Shown here piece after piece: positions 20,324 through 30,540 of a stretch of DNA of 64,000 nt. The stretch lies in assembly GCA_022316685.1 (NCBI GenBank), contig JAKJHU010000844.1, positions 1-64,000 on the forward strand. The letters run 5' to 3'. Within the stretch, counting starts at the first letter, position 1. Every line of letters begins with the position of its first letter. A program made the position numbers and the translations under genes. The notes under the pieces were generated by a model. The model was given only the letters and a program-made list of their open reading frames with translations. It was not told the origin of the DNA and searched no databases. Source of the stretch: Progne subis subis (lineage: Eukaryota > Chordata > Aves > Passeriformes > Hirundinidae).

Positions 20324-21618
20324 CTGTAGGCTATTTTTTAATCTTTCTAACTACTCAGTAGGGGTTTCTTCCTTCCCTTGGCATTCCCCGAATACCTTGC
20401 TTAGGTTTTGCCCTCTGGGCACTGCTTTTCTGATGCCTTGAATTACTATATTCTTCATATTAATCATACTTCTCCTGCCTTCTTCTGTTTGAGCATCCAC
20501 TGGAGATCATGGCTAGGCCATTTCTGATCACTGCGGGTGCTTTGGGGGTTTCTGCGCTCCCACTCCCTCATCCTGGCTTGTCATTTCTCTTTCCTCCGTA
20601 TTGAATAGCGATCTCAAATTTGCAGTAAGATTCTCATATGAGTAAATGCTAGTTCCCAGAAATTCCTCCAGCCTTTCTGATACCCTCAATGGATCATCTA
20701 TGAGTTTTCCCATCTCCTTTTTGAAGGATTTCACATCACTAGTATTAATTGGTACGTTTACGTATCCGATAACCCCTGGGGCTGTAGGTACTTCCCTATA
20801 GGGGAAGAGGTTGCCCCTTTCTCCTTGAGTTTCACTCTCCGCTTCATTCAACCTTTTTAACTGTCTCCTAGTCCTCCTGGCGGGTGGCGTGTTCTGCGGG
20901 GCAGGAACCACGGGGCTGAGGAAAGGAGCCAAATCTAATTCGGGTGGTGGGAAATCTAGGAGTGGGGTCTGGGGTTTTGGAAGTGGCGTGCTCTGCCGAG
21001 ATAACTGAGGAGCTGGCGTGGGTTTGAGCGGGGGAGGGAGCCCTGACGGTGGGGGCATAGCAGCCGCTTGTGAGAGCTGTAGCTCAGGTGGTGGAGCCGA
21101 TGCAGCCCACGAGGGGGAGGGGATTCCTTGCCCCAGGGGAAACCCGGACCCTGGGAGGTTCTGGGGGTTCCCTGGGTTCGGTGGGGGTGGAGGTAAAAGG
21201 TAGGGCGGGGGAAGATTATCTAAAGGATCTCATTTATCGCTTGTGGTTTCTGCAGGACCTTTTAGTTTTATTGGGAAAAGTTTAGAATCAGTTTTTTTCC
21301 CAAACTCTAGCATATTCATATTCTTTTTTGTTCTTTCCCTTCTTTACATGGTTCACTAAGGCGGCACAGATCCACCCCTCAAATGTCCCAAAGACGGGCC
21401 ATATTACGTGTTCTCGTACTTCTACCCCTCCGCACGCTTCCATGCAATAATATACTATCTGTTCCTTAGATTTTTTTTCTCCGTACAGGACATTCCTCCC
21501 AATGTTCTAACATCTATCCCAAAGGGCTTTCAATTGGGATTTCAGGGATACCTTTAATGGCTCCTTTCTTAGACTTTCCTGTGACTCTTTCTTTGGTTTT
21601 ACTTTTCCCTTGTCCCAT
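20324..21618 (-). pseudogene. A1 gag (matrix, proline-rich region, capsid)
   Basis: Starts at ATG 21618 with MGQ (a myristoylation-type Gly2). A matrix-like segment in broken frames is followed by a long proline-rich linker (20850-21230) and the capsid N-terminus (EVPTAPGVIGYVNVP, FKKEMGKL, LGTSIYSYENL, FNTEEREM; open 20528-21058). Capsid style is gammaretroviral. A TAG replaces a Trp codon near 20353 in the major-homology-like region. The 3' end is fused to RT as described in the adjoining entry. Confidence 0.87.
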
Positions 21619-22274
21619 AGTGTAGGTTCACCAGTTACTGGCCCTTTAAGGGTGATCGAACCCTCTTGGGGTTTTCCTGGTGATTGTGAGCTCTCTTTCT
21701 CTTGTTTACTCTCTCCCCTGGACTGTTCCTGGTCCTAGGCTGAAAGGTTTACCAGTCTCCGGAACTCTTTTAAGGACGTACCCTTCCCTTTCAGCCTTCC
21801 TGTGACCGATCCCCCTTCCGAAACTCCCTGAGTTTCTGTGCTTGACGTGTGAGGTGCGTTTTACCCCCGAAACTTTCGCTTCCCCCGCAACCGACCACAC
21901 CCCTCGTGGGGAAGTGGAACTGCGGTTTTGGGGTCCCCACTCGCTTAGTGATAAAGTCACGTCTCACTCACACGCTCGGTCACTCCCACTCAAACACGCA
22001 ATACTTACGATCCTTTTCCTGCATGGATTCTTCGTGCACGTAGAGTTTTACGAGTTGTGTTCTCTTTGCCGCGGCTCCGGAGGTCCTGTACCCCAGACCT
22101 CCCCAAGTTCCCCAAGAGTTCTGACCTCACCTAAACTCCTTTTAAGTGTGGCTTTTTCCTTAAATTCGTTGTGTGGCTGATCGGTTTCACAAGGTCTTCC
22201 GGCTCTGCCAGGCCGCTGAATTCAGCAGGGCGCCTCCTGGTCAGAGACAGGGGTCCGAGGGTCCCAGTATCACA
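21619..22274 (-). other. A1 leader (between primer site and gag)
   Basis: A 650-bp untranslated leader, colinear with the A2 leader (40814-41454) and the A3 leader (56768-57416). It probably holds the packaging signal and splice donor, but I could not identify them with certainty. No convincing ORF. Confidence 0.7.
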
Positions 22275-22293
22275 CCATCACATTGGGGTCACA
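22275..22293 (-). promoter_or_regulatory. A1 primer binding site (tRNA-Trp, decayed)
   Basis: On the minus strand TGTGACCCCAATGTGATGG lies four bases after the LTR. A2 and A3 have better matches to the tRNA-Trp 3' end; A1 has lost three positions. Confidence 0.85.
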
Positions 22294-22297
22294 AGAT

Positions 22298-22984
22298 TGT
22301 AATAAATACAATAGACCAAATTCAGTAAATCAAAATTTAGAATTTTATTTTGAGACAAAATAACAGTTTCCGATAGCCACAATTAAAAAGACAGCGTCGA
22401 ACCCCGGGGCTTCGGCGCTAGGTGAACACGGTAACACACTCTGTCAGTCTGTCACCCCCTAAGTTCACATTTTTGGTCTGGGGCTGCCGATTTTTATACA
22501 CTGGTTCGCTGAGAGAAAATCGGGACCCTAAGACTCCCCCGTCCGAGGCAGCTTCATTAGATATTCATGTTCGGGTTCTGGTGCGGTTGAATGGATTTGC
22601 GCTGGAGAACAATGTCGTGATTGCTGTGTCTGGGTACGGTGTAGAGATGTTAATGTCGGGCGAGGACAGATAAGATATTGATCTGATGTAATCACTCGGT
22701 CCTCTGGGTTCTCCATCTCCCTTTTCCGTCCTTTTGTGTTTTCTTTTAACGATTCTCGGCAGAAGTTTTTTTGTGTCCCTTTTCGTGTAATTCCTGGCGT
22801 AGCTTCCTTGTGCAATCTCCAGCAGAGAATTCCCTGTGTTCCGCCTTGCTGTTTCAGTCACAGTTAACCCATTGTATACTCAATTAGAAATAAAACTTGC
22901 TCCTTATGGTTATCATTACATTTACAGAGAATGAATTACATATTATAACATTTAACACGAATTAACTTTAGGACATATATCACA
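22298..22984 (-). repeat. A1 5' LTR
   Basis: 687 bp. Eight substitutions and indels against the 3' LTR all fall in its first ~125 plus-strand bases (U5/R side); the other ~560 bp read identical. Confidence 0.95.
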
Positions 22985-22989
22985 CAGGC

Positions 22990-25950
22990 CACTCTTCATA
23001 ATGCAGCATACTTGAACTGTACTCCCATGAAAATACCAAAGATAACTGTATGCCACATGAACTTGGACCTCATTTGATCTCTGCTCAAACAGAAGAGGCT
23101 ACTATATTATGCTAGAAAAGCCTGATACTGAAGGGAGCCAGGACCCAAAATGCAAGTTGATGTACTGCAGAAGACTTCATTATTTAGAAGGGGACCACAT
23201 CATCCCCCAAAATTCTTGATAGAAAGGATTCATCCTAGGCAGTCTCACTTCACAGGATACCCACATGAAATTCTGTACCTTACGAGTTCAGACTTAATCA
23301 GTCTCAAACTGCTTCACTTTTGGAATTTACCACAAATGCAAGTTTTAGAGGAGATTATCAAGTGTAAATCCTGAGTCTAAAAAAATTACTTCACTAAAAC
23401 CACCAGCTGCATATTGGCTGAGAAGCTACTGCAGCTGTCCCAGTTCCTTGAGGGAAGTAATATTTGCTTTGCTCAGAGTCAGTGTTCCAAGACAATTAGC
23501 ATTTGTTACTGTCCTACATGACCTAGATGACCCAAAAAAACCTCATGTATTTAATATCTTCTCCATGCCAACCTGCCCAAGATTATTAGTCTCTTTAAGA
23601 CCTGACAACCCAGAAAGTGGAACTTGTGTGTTTTACCCCAGTTCAGGGAAAGGAGGGGCACTGGGTCCTTTTAAAAACAGGGAATCCACAATAATGAGCT
23701 CTGTTGTTCTCTCTGGGCTCCCGAGGGGGTTGCCTTGGGCAGGTCTCCTAGTCACAACCCAGAAAGCTGCATTTTGCAATCCAAAGCTACTTCAGAGCAG
23801 ATTTTGAAACACCTTTGCCACAGCTGCCTGCTGTTATGTTGAGGAGGGGATGAGTTTTTCAGCTGCTACTCCAGTTCTAGCCACCTGCCATTTGCCAAAG
23901 AGGAGTTAGACCCATTCTCCACAAGTTTTCCAGCTGCTGCTCCAGGTCTAGCCATGCCAAGGAGGGAAGTTTCTTCCAGCGTTTCAGAAGCATTGAAGCC
24001 TTTTGGACAAAAATAGGATTTTTTCCAGGTTTTGCTTTGTCCCTGTCCCCTGTTGGTTGTTTGAGGGAGAAGAGAGTTGTGGAACTGCAGAGACTCAGTT
24101 GCTGTGTTGATTTTCCTTTGTTCTCTCTCTCTGCCAGTGGTCCAGAGAAAGGGGCTTCTCCGCCATCTTGTCTTTGTCCTCTAGGCCATGTGGGCTGCTA
24201 CAGCTGCCATCATCTTGGGAGGAGGGGGCTTCTCCACCATCTTGTTTTCTTTGTTCCCAAGAGGACGAGGTGACTCAGTACCTTTATATCTAGTGGTTAT
24301 TGCTGCTTTTTCTTTTAAGTAAACTTATTTTTTTCTCTTATATCTTCTCGCATTCATTTCTCCTTACTGGTGAAAGGGAAGTGATTAAAACTGTGAGAAG
24401 GTAACTCCCTGTGGAGTCTCCACCCCATATAATTGTCTTAAACTAAGACAGTAACTGAGTTAATTACTCTGCACTACTTCACATTTTCAAAGTGCCATGC
24501 TGACAGCTTCATATGCCAGTCACAAGAGGAGAGCCTGCTCTGGAATTCCCTGTGCCAGCCCTGGTGCCACCCTCCACAAAAGCTTCCTGGGTCAGTGTGG
24601 TGCTCTGTGTGAAGGAGCTTGCTCTTAGTATCTATAGAGAGCTCAGCAGAGAGCAAAAATAAAAGATCTGCTGGTTTCAGAAATTAAGTCCTGATGATCC
24701 ATCTTCTTCCTCTGACTTCAGCATCCTCATTCCCACAGCAACTTTTTAGCTAGTGAAGAGATTTCCTTTAAAGATAACCAGAATACATTCAGTGTAATTT
24801 CTATAGAGACATGATGGGATATTTGACCAGAAACAGGAAACCATTGAGATTCAGTTCTTCTGTAAACCAACTTTTTTCAAGTCCATGTTAGAAGACAAAA
24901 ATATACAAACTTTATAACGCTATCAAATGAGTAATAATGTCTTTAGTTTTCCTATGTAAAGAGAAACTTAGAAACACAAGCAGGTACAATATCACTAACA
25001 TTTATGCCAGTGGATTGCACACAGATAGAATTGAAGATTCAGAAGAAAAAAAAAAAAAAAAAACAAGACCCCACAAGATATGTTTACTACACAAACACCA
25101 AATCAGTGTCACAAAAAGTTTTGGTTTTTTTTCCCCAGTGAGTGTTTCTTCATTTTAAGGTACTATTGTTACAAGTGACATTGTTGTATCCTATAAAACA
25201 GTATAATTAAATTTTAATTGCAACTAAGAACATGGTAGCATCTTAAGACAGGTAGAACTTTACTCAACCTTACAAGATACATTATCTTTGCAGCATAACA
25301 GTGAAAGAAATTTTTAACAACTTTGAACTACCAGAAAACAGAAGTATGCAAAACACAAAGTGACAGTAATAGGCCCAGATCTTAAAATAAAATAGCATAT
25401 TTATTATCCAGAAATAATAAGAAAGAACTGTGATGTAATTTCTTAAATAACTTAAATGATGTTCAATGTGACAATGACAATGAAATCTCCATTTGAGAAA
25501 GCAACATTATTCTACATTCAAAAAATGAATCAGTGGTAATTGAACAGTATCATCCCATGGTTTTGTTGATCTGTAAAGCCTAAGGAGGAAGGTTCATCTG
25601 ATCTAAACAATAAAAATATACGGTGCACTAAAACATATCTGCTGAATATTAAATAATCATCTTTTCCACTGAAATGACCAAACCAATATCTATTATGCAA
25701 GAGGTAGAATAAGTGGAAAAAATGCAGAAAAAGGTCTAAGACTTAATGCTTAAAATCAATGAATCACATCAGTTGCAAATATACCCTAGTGATAGTCAGT
25801 GCAACCTCCCATTGAGAGCATATCCCATCAGAGTAGTTCCTTGAGGCCAGATAGAGATCCCGCAACCTCTCTAAGCCATGACAATGTTTGTGGTAAACAA
25901 TTATTTTTTTCCTTTTAACAGCTGGAATTTCCAGTGTTCCAACTTGTGCC
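22990..25950. other. UBAP2 intron 1 DNA with local imperfect duplications
   Basis: Mostly unique AT-rich intron. Around 23845-24270 related segments recur about 80 bp apart (AGCTGCTACTCCAGTTCTAGCC near 23860 against AGCTGCTGCTCCAGGTCTAGCC near 23933; GGCTTCTCCGCCATCTTG near 24150 against GGCTTCTCCACCATCTTG near 24227), probably an unnamed repeat. An 18-A run lies near 25047. No gene is seen. Confidence 0.5.
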
Positions 25951-25954
25951 ATTG

Positions 25955-26250
25955 TATCTGAAGCTGGCTTCACCTTTTCTATACCCTTTCATGAGGTATC
26001 TGAATAGAAGACAACCTGTCCTTGCCTTCCTAGGGATGAATAAATCCAGTTCCCTCAGTCACTACTCTTTCATCCTGTGCTCCAGCCTCTCAACCATCTT
26101 CACATCTCCTCATTGGACTTGCTCCCATTTGCCAATGTCTGCCTTGCGTTAGGGAACCTAAAACTGGGCAGAGTACTCCACTGCTGTCTTGCAAACATCA
26201 AAAAAGGGGAACCCATCACTTCTGTCAACCTGATCATAATACTCCTGCAC
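25955..26250 (-). mobile_element. Old, diverged CR1 LINE fragment
   Basis: In reverse orientation, segments such as GTGCTCCAGCCTCTCAACCATCTTC, GGACTTGCTCCCA and GGGCAGAGTACTCCACTGCTGTC match the CR1 ORF2 3' region in order. It is clearly older than the CR1 at 1-2661 and lacks the terminal octamers. Confidence 0.7.
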
Positions 26251-27140
26251 ACTTACTTGTTATAAAGCAAAAACAAATTCAACTTCATTTGTTGAAAGTC
26301 ACTTTCTAAACACACACATTACCATGAATCACCACTATGCAAAGCACTGTAACACAAGGAAATAAGGGCTTAAGGTCACATAATTAATACTGTACAGAGC
26401 AGAAGAGCCCCTCCATGTTAAAGATCAGTCTAGAAAATAAGACAATTTCCCAGGGAAGCAACTCTAGACTGAGAACTGAGGCAATTCTGGAATTGGATCA
26501 AATTTTGAAAAGTACCTGACAAAAGAATAATGAGTTGCCAGGAACAGAGACATTTTGCACTTTAACCCAGGCAAGCACACAAGTATTCTGCTGCTGAGAA
26601 CTAAGACAATGGGGTAAAAGCTTAATTTCAATCTTGCAGATGCTCAAAATAACTTTAGTCTGTTAGTGGACAACCATCTTCATTTCACTTTGTGAAGGCA
26701 CTGCACAAAAAGTTTAGGATTTTGTGACTTCTAAATATGCTGAATCATGCTGTAGAATACAACATGGACCTAACAAAGCTTTTCCCACCCACCCAAATTC
26801 CTCTATTGACCAGAAATTTTCTAGCATCATGAGGCTGGCATATGAAAGAACTGAGCTCTGAAGACTCTAAGGTAACAGGACAGAAATCCTGACAGGGATA
26901 GGCATAGAATTCCTCACTCATGGAAAATGTTGCTGAAGAATACAAAGCTCCTTCAGAGACAAGAATACAGGGACAACTTAATGCTGTGCTGGGTAACTAA
27001 GCAATTAAAGCAATATATCAAACAGACTTTTCCAAATAAGACCATAGTCCCCCCACCTTTTATCAGTTTTTACCGACTTAGGGAAGAAACAAATCATTGC
27101 ATGCTCACTTTCAACTCAAAGATTATATAGTAGCACGTAC
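26251..27140. other. UBAP2 intron 1, proximal part
   Basis: Unique sequence ending at the splice donor of the first coding exon (GTACGTG on the minus strand, 27134-27140). No gene is seen. Confidence 0.55.
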
Positions 27141-27280
27141 CTGTACTACTTGTTTCTGTAGTTGTGTTGGCTGAGAGGTTGAAATTTGCATTTTGTCCCT
27201 AGTGCCCCGGGTACGTTCACTGCCCACCGAAGTCATCACATACAGTATATACAAAACAATGTATGTATAAAAAAGAAAAT
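27141..27280 (-). CDS. UBAP2: UBAP2 first coding exon
   Basis: On the minus strand a strong polypyrimidine tract and TTTCAG (27281-27286) precede a 140-bp exon. The ATG at 27236-27234 opens 32 codons (MTSVGSERTRGTRDK, then QPTQLQKQVVQ) before the donor GTACGT. The QKQVVQ end followed by ATAEQIRLAQ in the next exon is the UBAP2 N-terminus, and this distinguishes it from UBAP2L. The 44 bp before the ATG are 5' UTR, so an upstream non-coding exon must lie to the right, possibly beyond the ERV stack. Intron 1 is about 13.8 kb, of which provirus A1 makes up 8.3 kb. Confidence 0.9.
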
Positions 27281-27286
27281 CTGAAA

Positions 27287-28570
27287 GGAAAAAAAAGAGT
27301 TAAGGCAGGGTACTGATTCAATACCCTGATAATATACAAATGTAGTAGATTGAACTCTTCCTGTCCTTACCACAAACTCTATACAGAGACTCCTGAGAAA
27401 GGAGCTTCAATACACTATTTTTGGATTTATTGCAATCTTTACAGTAAAGGGGTAAATGAAGTGGATAAAAAGCATTTTTATCAGCTGACTGGGATCTGTC
27501 TAGATCTCTACTTCCAGACAACATCTGGATCTCACAGCTTTTCCCAGTTATTAAACATACAGACTTTTCTATCTGCTACTCTGCTGAAATTCCAACTCCA
27601 GCTGGATCACTCCTTAAATTTCTTTAATATCTGCTGTCTTGTTCTGATGTCTAGAATTTAACCACTCATACCCACTCAGAATGTTAACAAAAAAGTCACA
27701 CTCACAAACCAGGCTGCTCCTTTCATCCCCATCGTTAAACTGCTTTCCTACACACATACATGAAGTCATAAACAATGCCCAATCTACTTCTCACTCTCAT
27801 TTTCTCTTATAGAAAAATTATGATCCTTACCTTTAAATATAGCCTTTGTAGCAAATTTTTTCTTCTCTCTCACACTTGACGAAATTATTTACAAAACTAC
27901 TTATTACCCTGCTTTGAACATACATTGGTTGTATGGCAACAAAAGAAAACAAAAGAAAACTCAAACCACACCCACCCACCAGTGCTATCCCATTTGTGGT
28001 AGCCAGCTTTCATTCTAATTCATTTTCTATCATTAAAATTACTTTGAAACAAGAAATTTATTATTCCCCCTGTGTTTTTACAGCATCTGACACAAGGTTA
28101 ATTGACAAGTATGGCTTATAGTTACTATGATAAACTGAAACAGATCTCTCGACTGGTCAGGTCAGAGTTAACTGCCTGGTTTCTGTCCCATGACACTGGG
28201 AAGTAAAACCTGCAAATTTAGGGAACTAAGGACAACCTACAAGTGGTATACCTAGGCAGGAGGAGATGTGCAAACAAGCAGCAAAATGCTTTTACTGCAG
28301 CCCCAATGTATGAACGTGCCTCAGCACACAACTTGTCAGGGCAGCAGCTTTGGTGCAAGCTGGTTAGCACTGAGTTCAGTGCACAATAAAACTCAGATGA
28401 AAACTGATCACACTGTTGTGATCATATGGGCATATTCAATACCCAACTGCTCACTGGCATTCACAAGGAATGGGTACTCAACAATTAAAGTATCAATCAA
28501 CTAATGGCAATTTGAGCATATCACAATAAGCAATGAAAAAAATAAAAACAAGCACCCTTAATAGAGAAGT
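27287..28570. other. UBAP2 5' intron, nothing recognised
   Basis: AT-rich unique DNA upstream of the first coding exon. No CpG-rich promoter, ORF or repeat is recognised. Confidence 0.5.
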
Positions 28571-28894
28571 GTTGCAGTGAATCTATTAGCTAGACAAGAT
28601 AAACCTGGTCATAACAAATCCAATTCGGCTAACCTGGCTTGTTCTACAAGTCCCTAATTGAATAAGAGAACTCATACAGAGACCTCAGCCAATCATAGTC
28701 ATTCCAGAAAGCAGACATATCACTGGTCAAGGAGCTGGGAAGGGCTAAGACCCAGACCAATCAGTTGTCTAAGCACAGGAGTTTTGAACTCCCTATATAA
28801 GATACTTCCGAACAATAAAACAGGCTGTTTGTCTTATGATCAAGAGGGCTCGAGTCATTTTTTGTCTCCAACTCATGACCACACACGTAATATG
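28571..28894 (+). repeat. LTR of another ERV (family D), approximate ends
   Basis: A likely LTR: CCAAT-type boxes (AGCCAATCATAG near 28687, GACCAATCAG near 28756), TATA box CTATATAAG near 28793 and AATAAA near 28814. A primer-site-like sequence follows. The 5' boundary (TGTTGCAG) is a guess, and only about 170 bp of internal sequence precede the next LTR. Confidence 0.6.
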
Positions 28895-28912
28895 TGGTGC
28901 CCCTGATGTGAG
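28895..28912 (+). promoter_or_regulatory. Family D primer binding site, tRNA-Trp-like
   Basis: TGGTGCCCCTGATGTGAG matches the complement of the tRNA-Trp 3' end at 14 of 18 positions, as expected for an aged site. Confidence 0.6.
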
Positions 28913-29074
28913 GACAACAGCCACCCTGCCAGAGAGCAAAGGAAGACAGAGCAGCTCATCAGGCTGTATAAAAAATATGGTGAAGAGAGTCACTAATGTG
29001 GCGTGAGAACCAGAAAAAACAAAAGCAAAAAGCTGAAAAACTAGAAAAAAAAACCTGCGGTAAACATGGAAAGA

Positions 29075-29678
29075 TGAGTTTCACTGGAATAAAATCTCAT
29101 CGTCAATGAAACGACTGGGCTAAAAGTCAAAGGGTGATCAATTACGGGTAATAGAATAATGTATCTCGCTCAACATTTGCTGGGCTTGCAACAGTAGGCA
29201 AGGCCATTGCTTGCAACACCAAGATGAAAAGAATGTGATGCTAGCAGATAAGAAAGAAACCGTCTGCTTGAGGCGGTGATAAGAAGGACTGTTATGACCA
29301 AGGCTAGCCTTGCAGCTCGAACTGTGACCAAGAACCCAGTGAGCATGCGCAAGAGGATGGGGCAAAAAGTTCAAATGAGAGGAAGACTTGTATTACTTCA
29401 TATTGAAGACCACCAACGACCACCAGAAGGCATTGCACAGGCGCAAAAGACTAAAACGTTCATTTTAATACAAAGCAAGAATAGGTGGGGTTAGGTGATA
29501 AATATGTATAGACAAATTAATGCATATGTAACATTTTAGAGAATAAGTAGAGAAAGGTGACTCTTTGGTGTTGCGCATGCCTTTGGGAAGGATCCTGTAT
29601 CGCGCCCAGCGCCAATAGAAATACATACCTACTCTAACTAACTCTTAATAGTTGTGGAGTCTTTTTTTCTGCAAATCA
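29075..29678 (+). repeat. G2 5' LTR (left end uncertain)
   Basis: The right end GCAAATCA at 29678 is fixed by the primer site that follows. AATAGAAATACAT near 29615 may be a degenerate polyadenylation region. The left end (TGAGTTTC) is inferred from the TG start only. Confidence 0.6.
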
Positions 29679-29681
29679 TTT

Positions 29682-29700
29682 TGGCGATCATGAAGGGATC
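29682..29700 (+). promoter_or_regulatory. G2 primer binding site, tRNA-Arg-like
   Basis: TGGCGATCATGAAGGGATC resembles the complement of the tRNA-Arg(UCG) 3' end (TGGCGACCACGAAGGGAC), with changes of the C-to-T type. Confidence 0.7.
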
Positions 29701-29925
29701 CTTTTCTGCCCCTCTGGGACTGACTGGGGAACAGACTTCCTTGGTGCGCCCCAGGATTTCCTGGAGGGACCCTGGTCCCCTGGCTTGCTCACTGCAGGGA
29801 CACACAACAGACCGCTGGCACTGCAGACAAACAGTAGATATCGATCCTAGGGAAACCCCTAAGTTGTACGCAGGGCCAGAGGGCAGTTTGGTAAACTACT
29901 GGAGACATCTAGTGCACAACATAGT

Positions 29926-29940
29926 CCCTAGGTAAGTGAA
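29926..29940 (+). promoter_or_regulatory. G2 leader splice donor
   Basis: CCTAG|GTAAGTGAA is a near-consensus 5' splice site about 230 bp after the primer site, where a gammaretroviral genomic RNA would splice to make env mRNA. Confidence 0.65.
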
Positions 29941-30083
29941 GTTTGGGCTTGCAAGCAGGCGCTGATCAATAGAGCGATTAGCGGAAGGATTCCGTGGACT
30001 AATAGAGCAGCCTGGCAGAGGGATTAAGGGGTTCCCTGTCTGATAGTGCAGCTGCGAGCAACTCTGGGGGTGAGTTGAGCAAA

Positions 30084-30193
30084 CCCTTGTTTTTGATTGT
30101 GTTAATCCTTGCTTTTGTTTGTGTTAATCCCTGCTTTTGTTTGTGTTGATCCTTGCTTTTGTTTGCATGAACCCTTGTCTTTTGTCTGTGTAT
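30084..30193 (+). repeat. 22-bp tandem repeat, five units
   Basis: Five consecutive 22-bp units of the form TCCTTGCTTTTGTTTGTGTTAA with one to six changes each, starting at 30084, 30106, 30128, 30150 and 30172. They lie in the leader of G2. Confidence 0.9.
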
Positions 30194-30283
30194 TGTGATT
30201 TTGAGTCTGGACTTTTGACTCTGTGATCCTTTGTTTGTGTCCTTCCGCATCCCCGGCAGAGTAGCAAGTGGAGGTTCCACTTC

Positions 30284-30480
30284 GAGCCACTGAGCTTATG
30301 CTTCCACCCCGTTCTGAGCGGGCAGCGGGGGTGTCCTGTGCTGAGCCACTGCACTCGTGCTTCCTCCCCATTCCGAGCAGGGGTGGAAGTCTCGTGCTGA
30401 GCCGCTGCGCTTGCGTCTCCTACTCCCCGTTCCTGAGCAGGCAGCAGGGGGTCCCGGGCTGAGCCACTTCTGCCTCCACT
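30284..30480 (+). repeat. ~60-bp tandem repeat in G2 leader
   Basis: Units start with GAGCC(A/G)CTG at 30284, 30343, 30399 and 30461 (59, 56 and 62 bp plus a partial). Each holds a GC-rich TTC...GAGCAGG...GGG core. Confidence 0.85.
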
Positions 30481-30540
30481 CCTCTGGAGAGAGAGTGGGA
30501 TAGTTTTTGTGGTAATTTTAGGGCTTTTGGTTTGAGAGGG

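Larger units (their letters stand above)
14723..22984 (-). mobile_element. Family A class I provirus, copy A1
   Basis: A complete but internally deleted provirus of 8.26 kb on the minus strand. LTRs are 688 and 687 bp. Flanking 5-bp duplications CAGGC (14718-14722 and 22985-22989) define the ends. From right to left: LTR, decayed tRNA-Trp primer site, leader, gag, pol, cysteine-rich ORF, env, purine tract, LTR. Capsid and reverse transcriptase are fused by a deletion, and part of integrase is missing. It lies in UBAP2 intron 1 in the same transcriptional sense as the gene, so its LTR polyadenylation signal could act on UBAP2 transcripts. Confidence 0.95.

Noticed and set aside
23150..27661. 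Several frames of 60-119 codons in the UBAP2 introns
   Set aside because: Unique AT-rich intron sequence, no motifs, lengths expected by chance.
30084..30193. Regular short repeats that could suggest a CRISPR array
   Set aside because: Units are contiguous without spacers, and the host is a bird.
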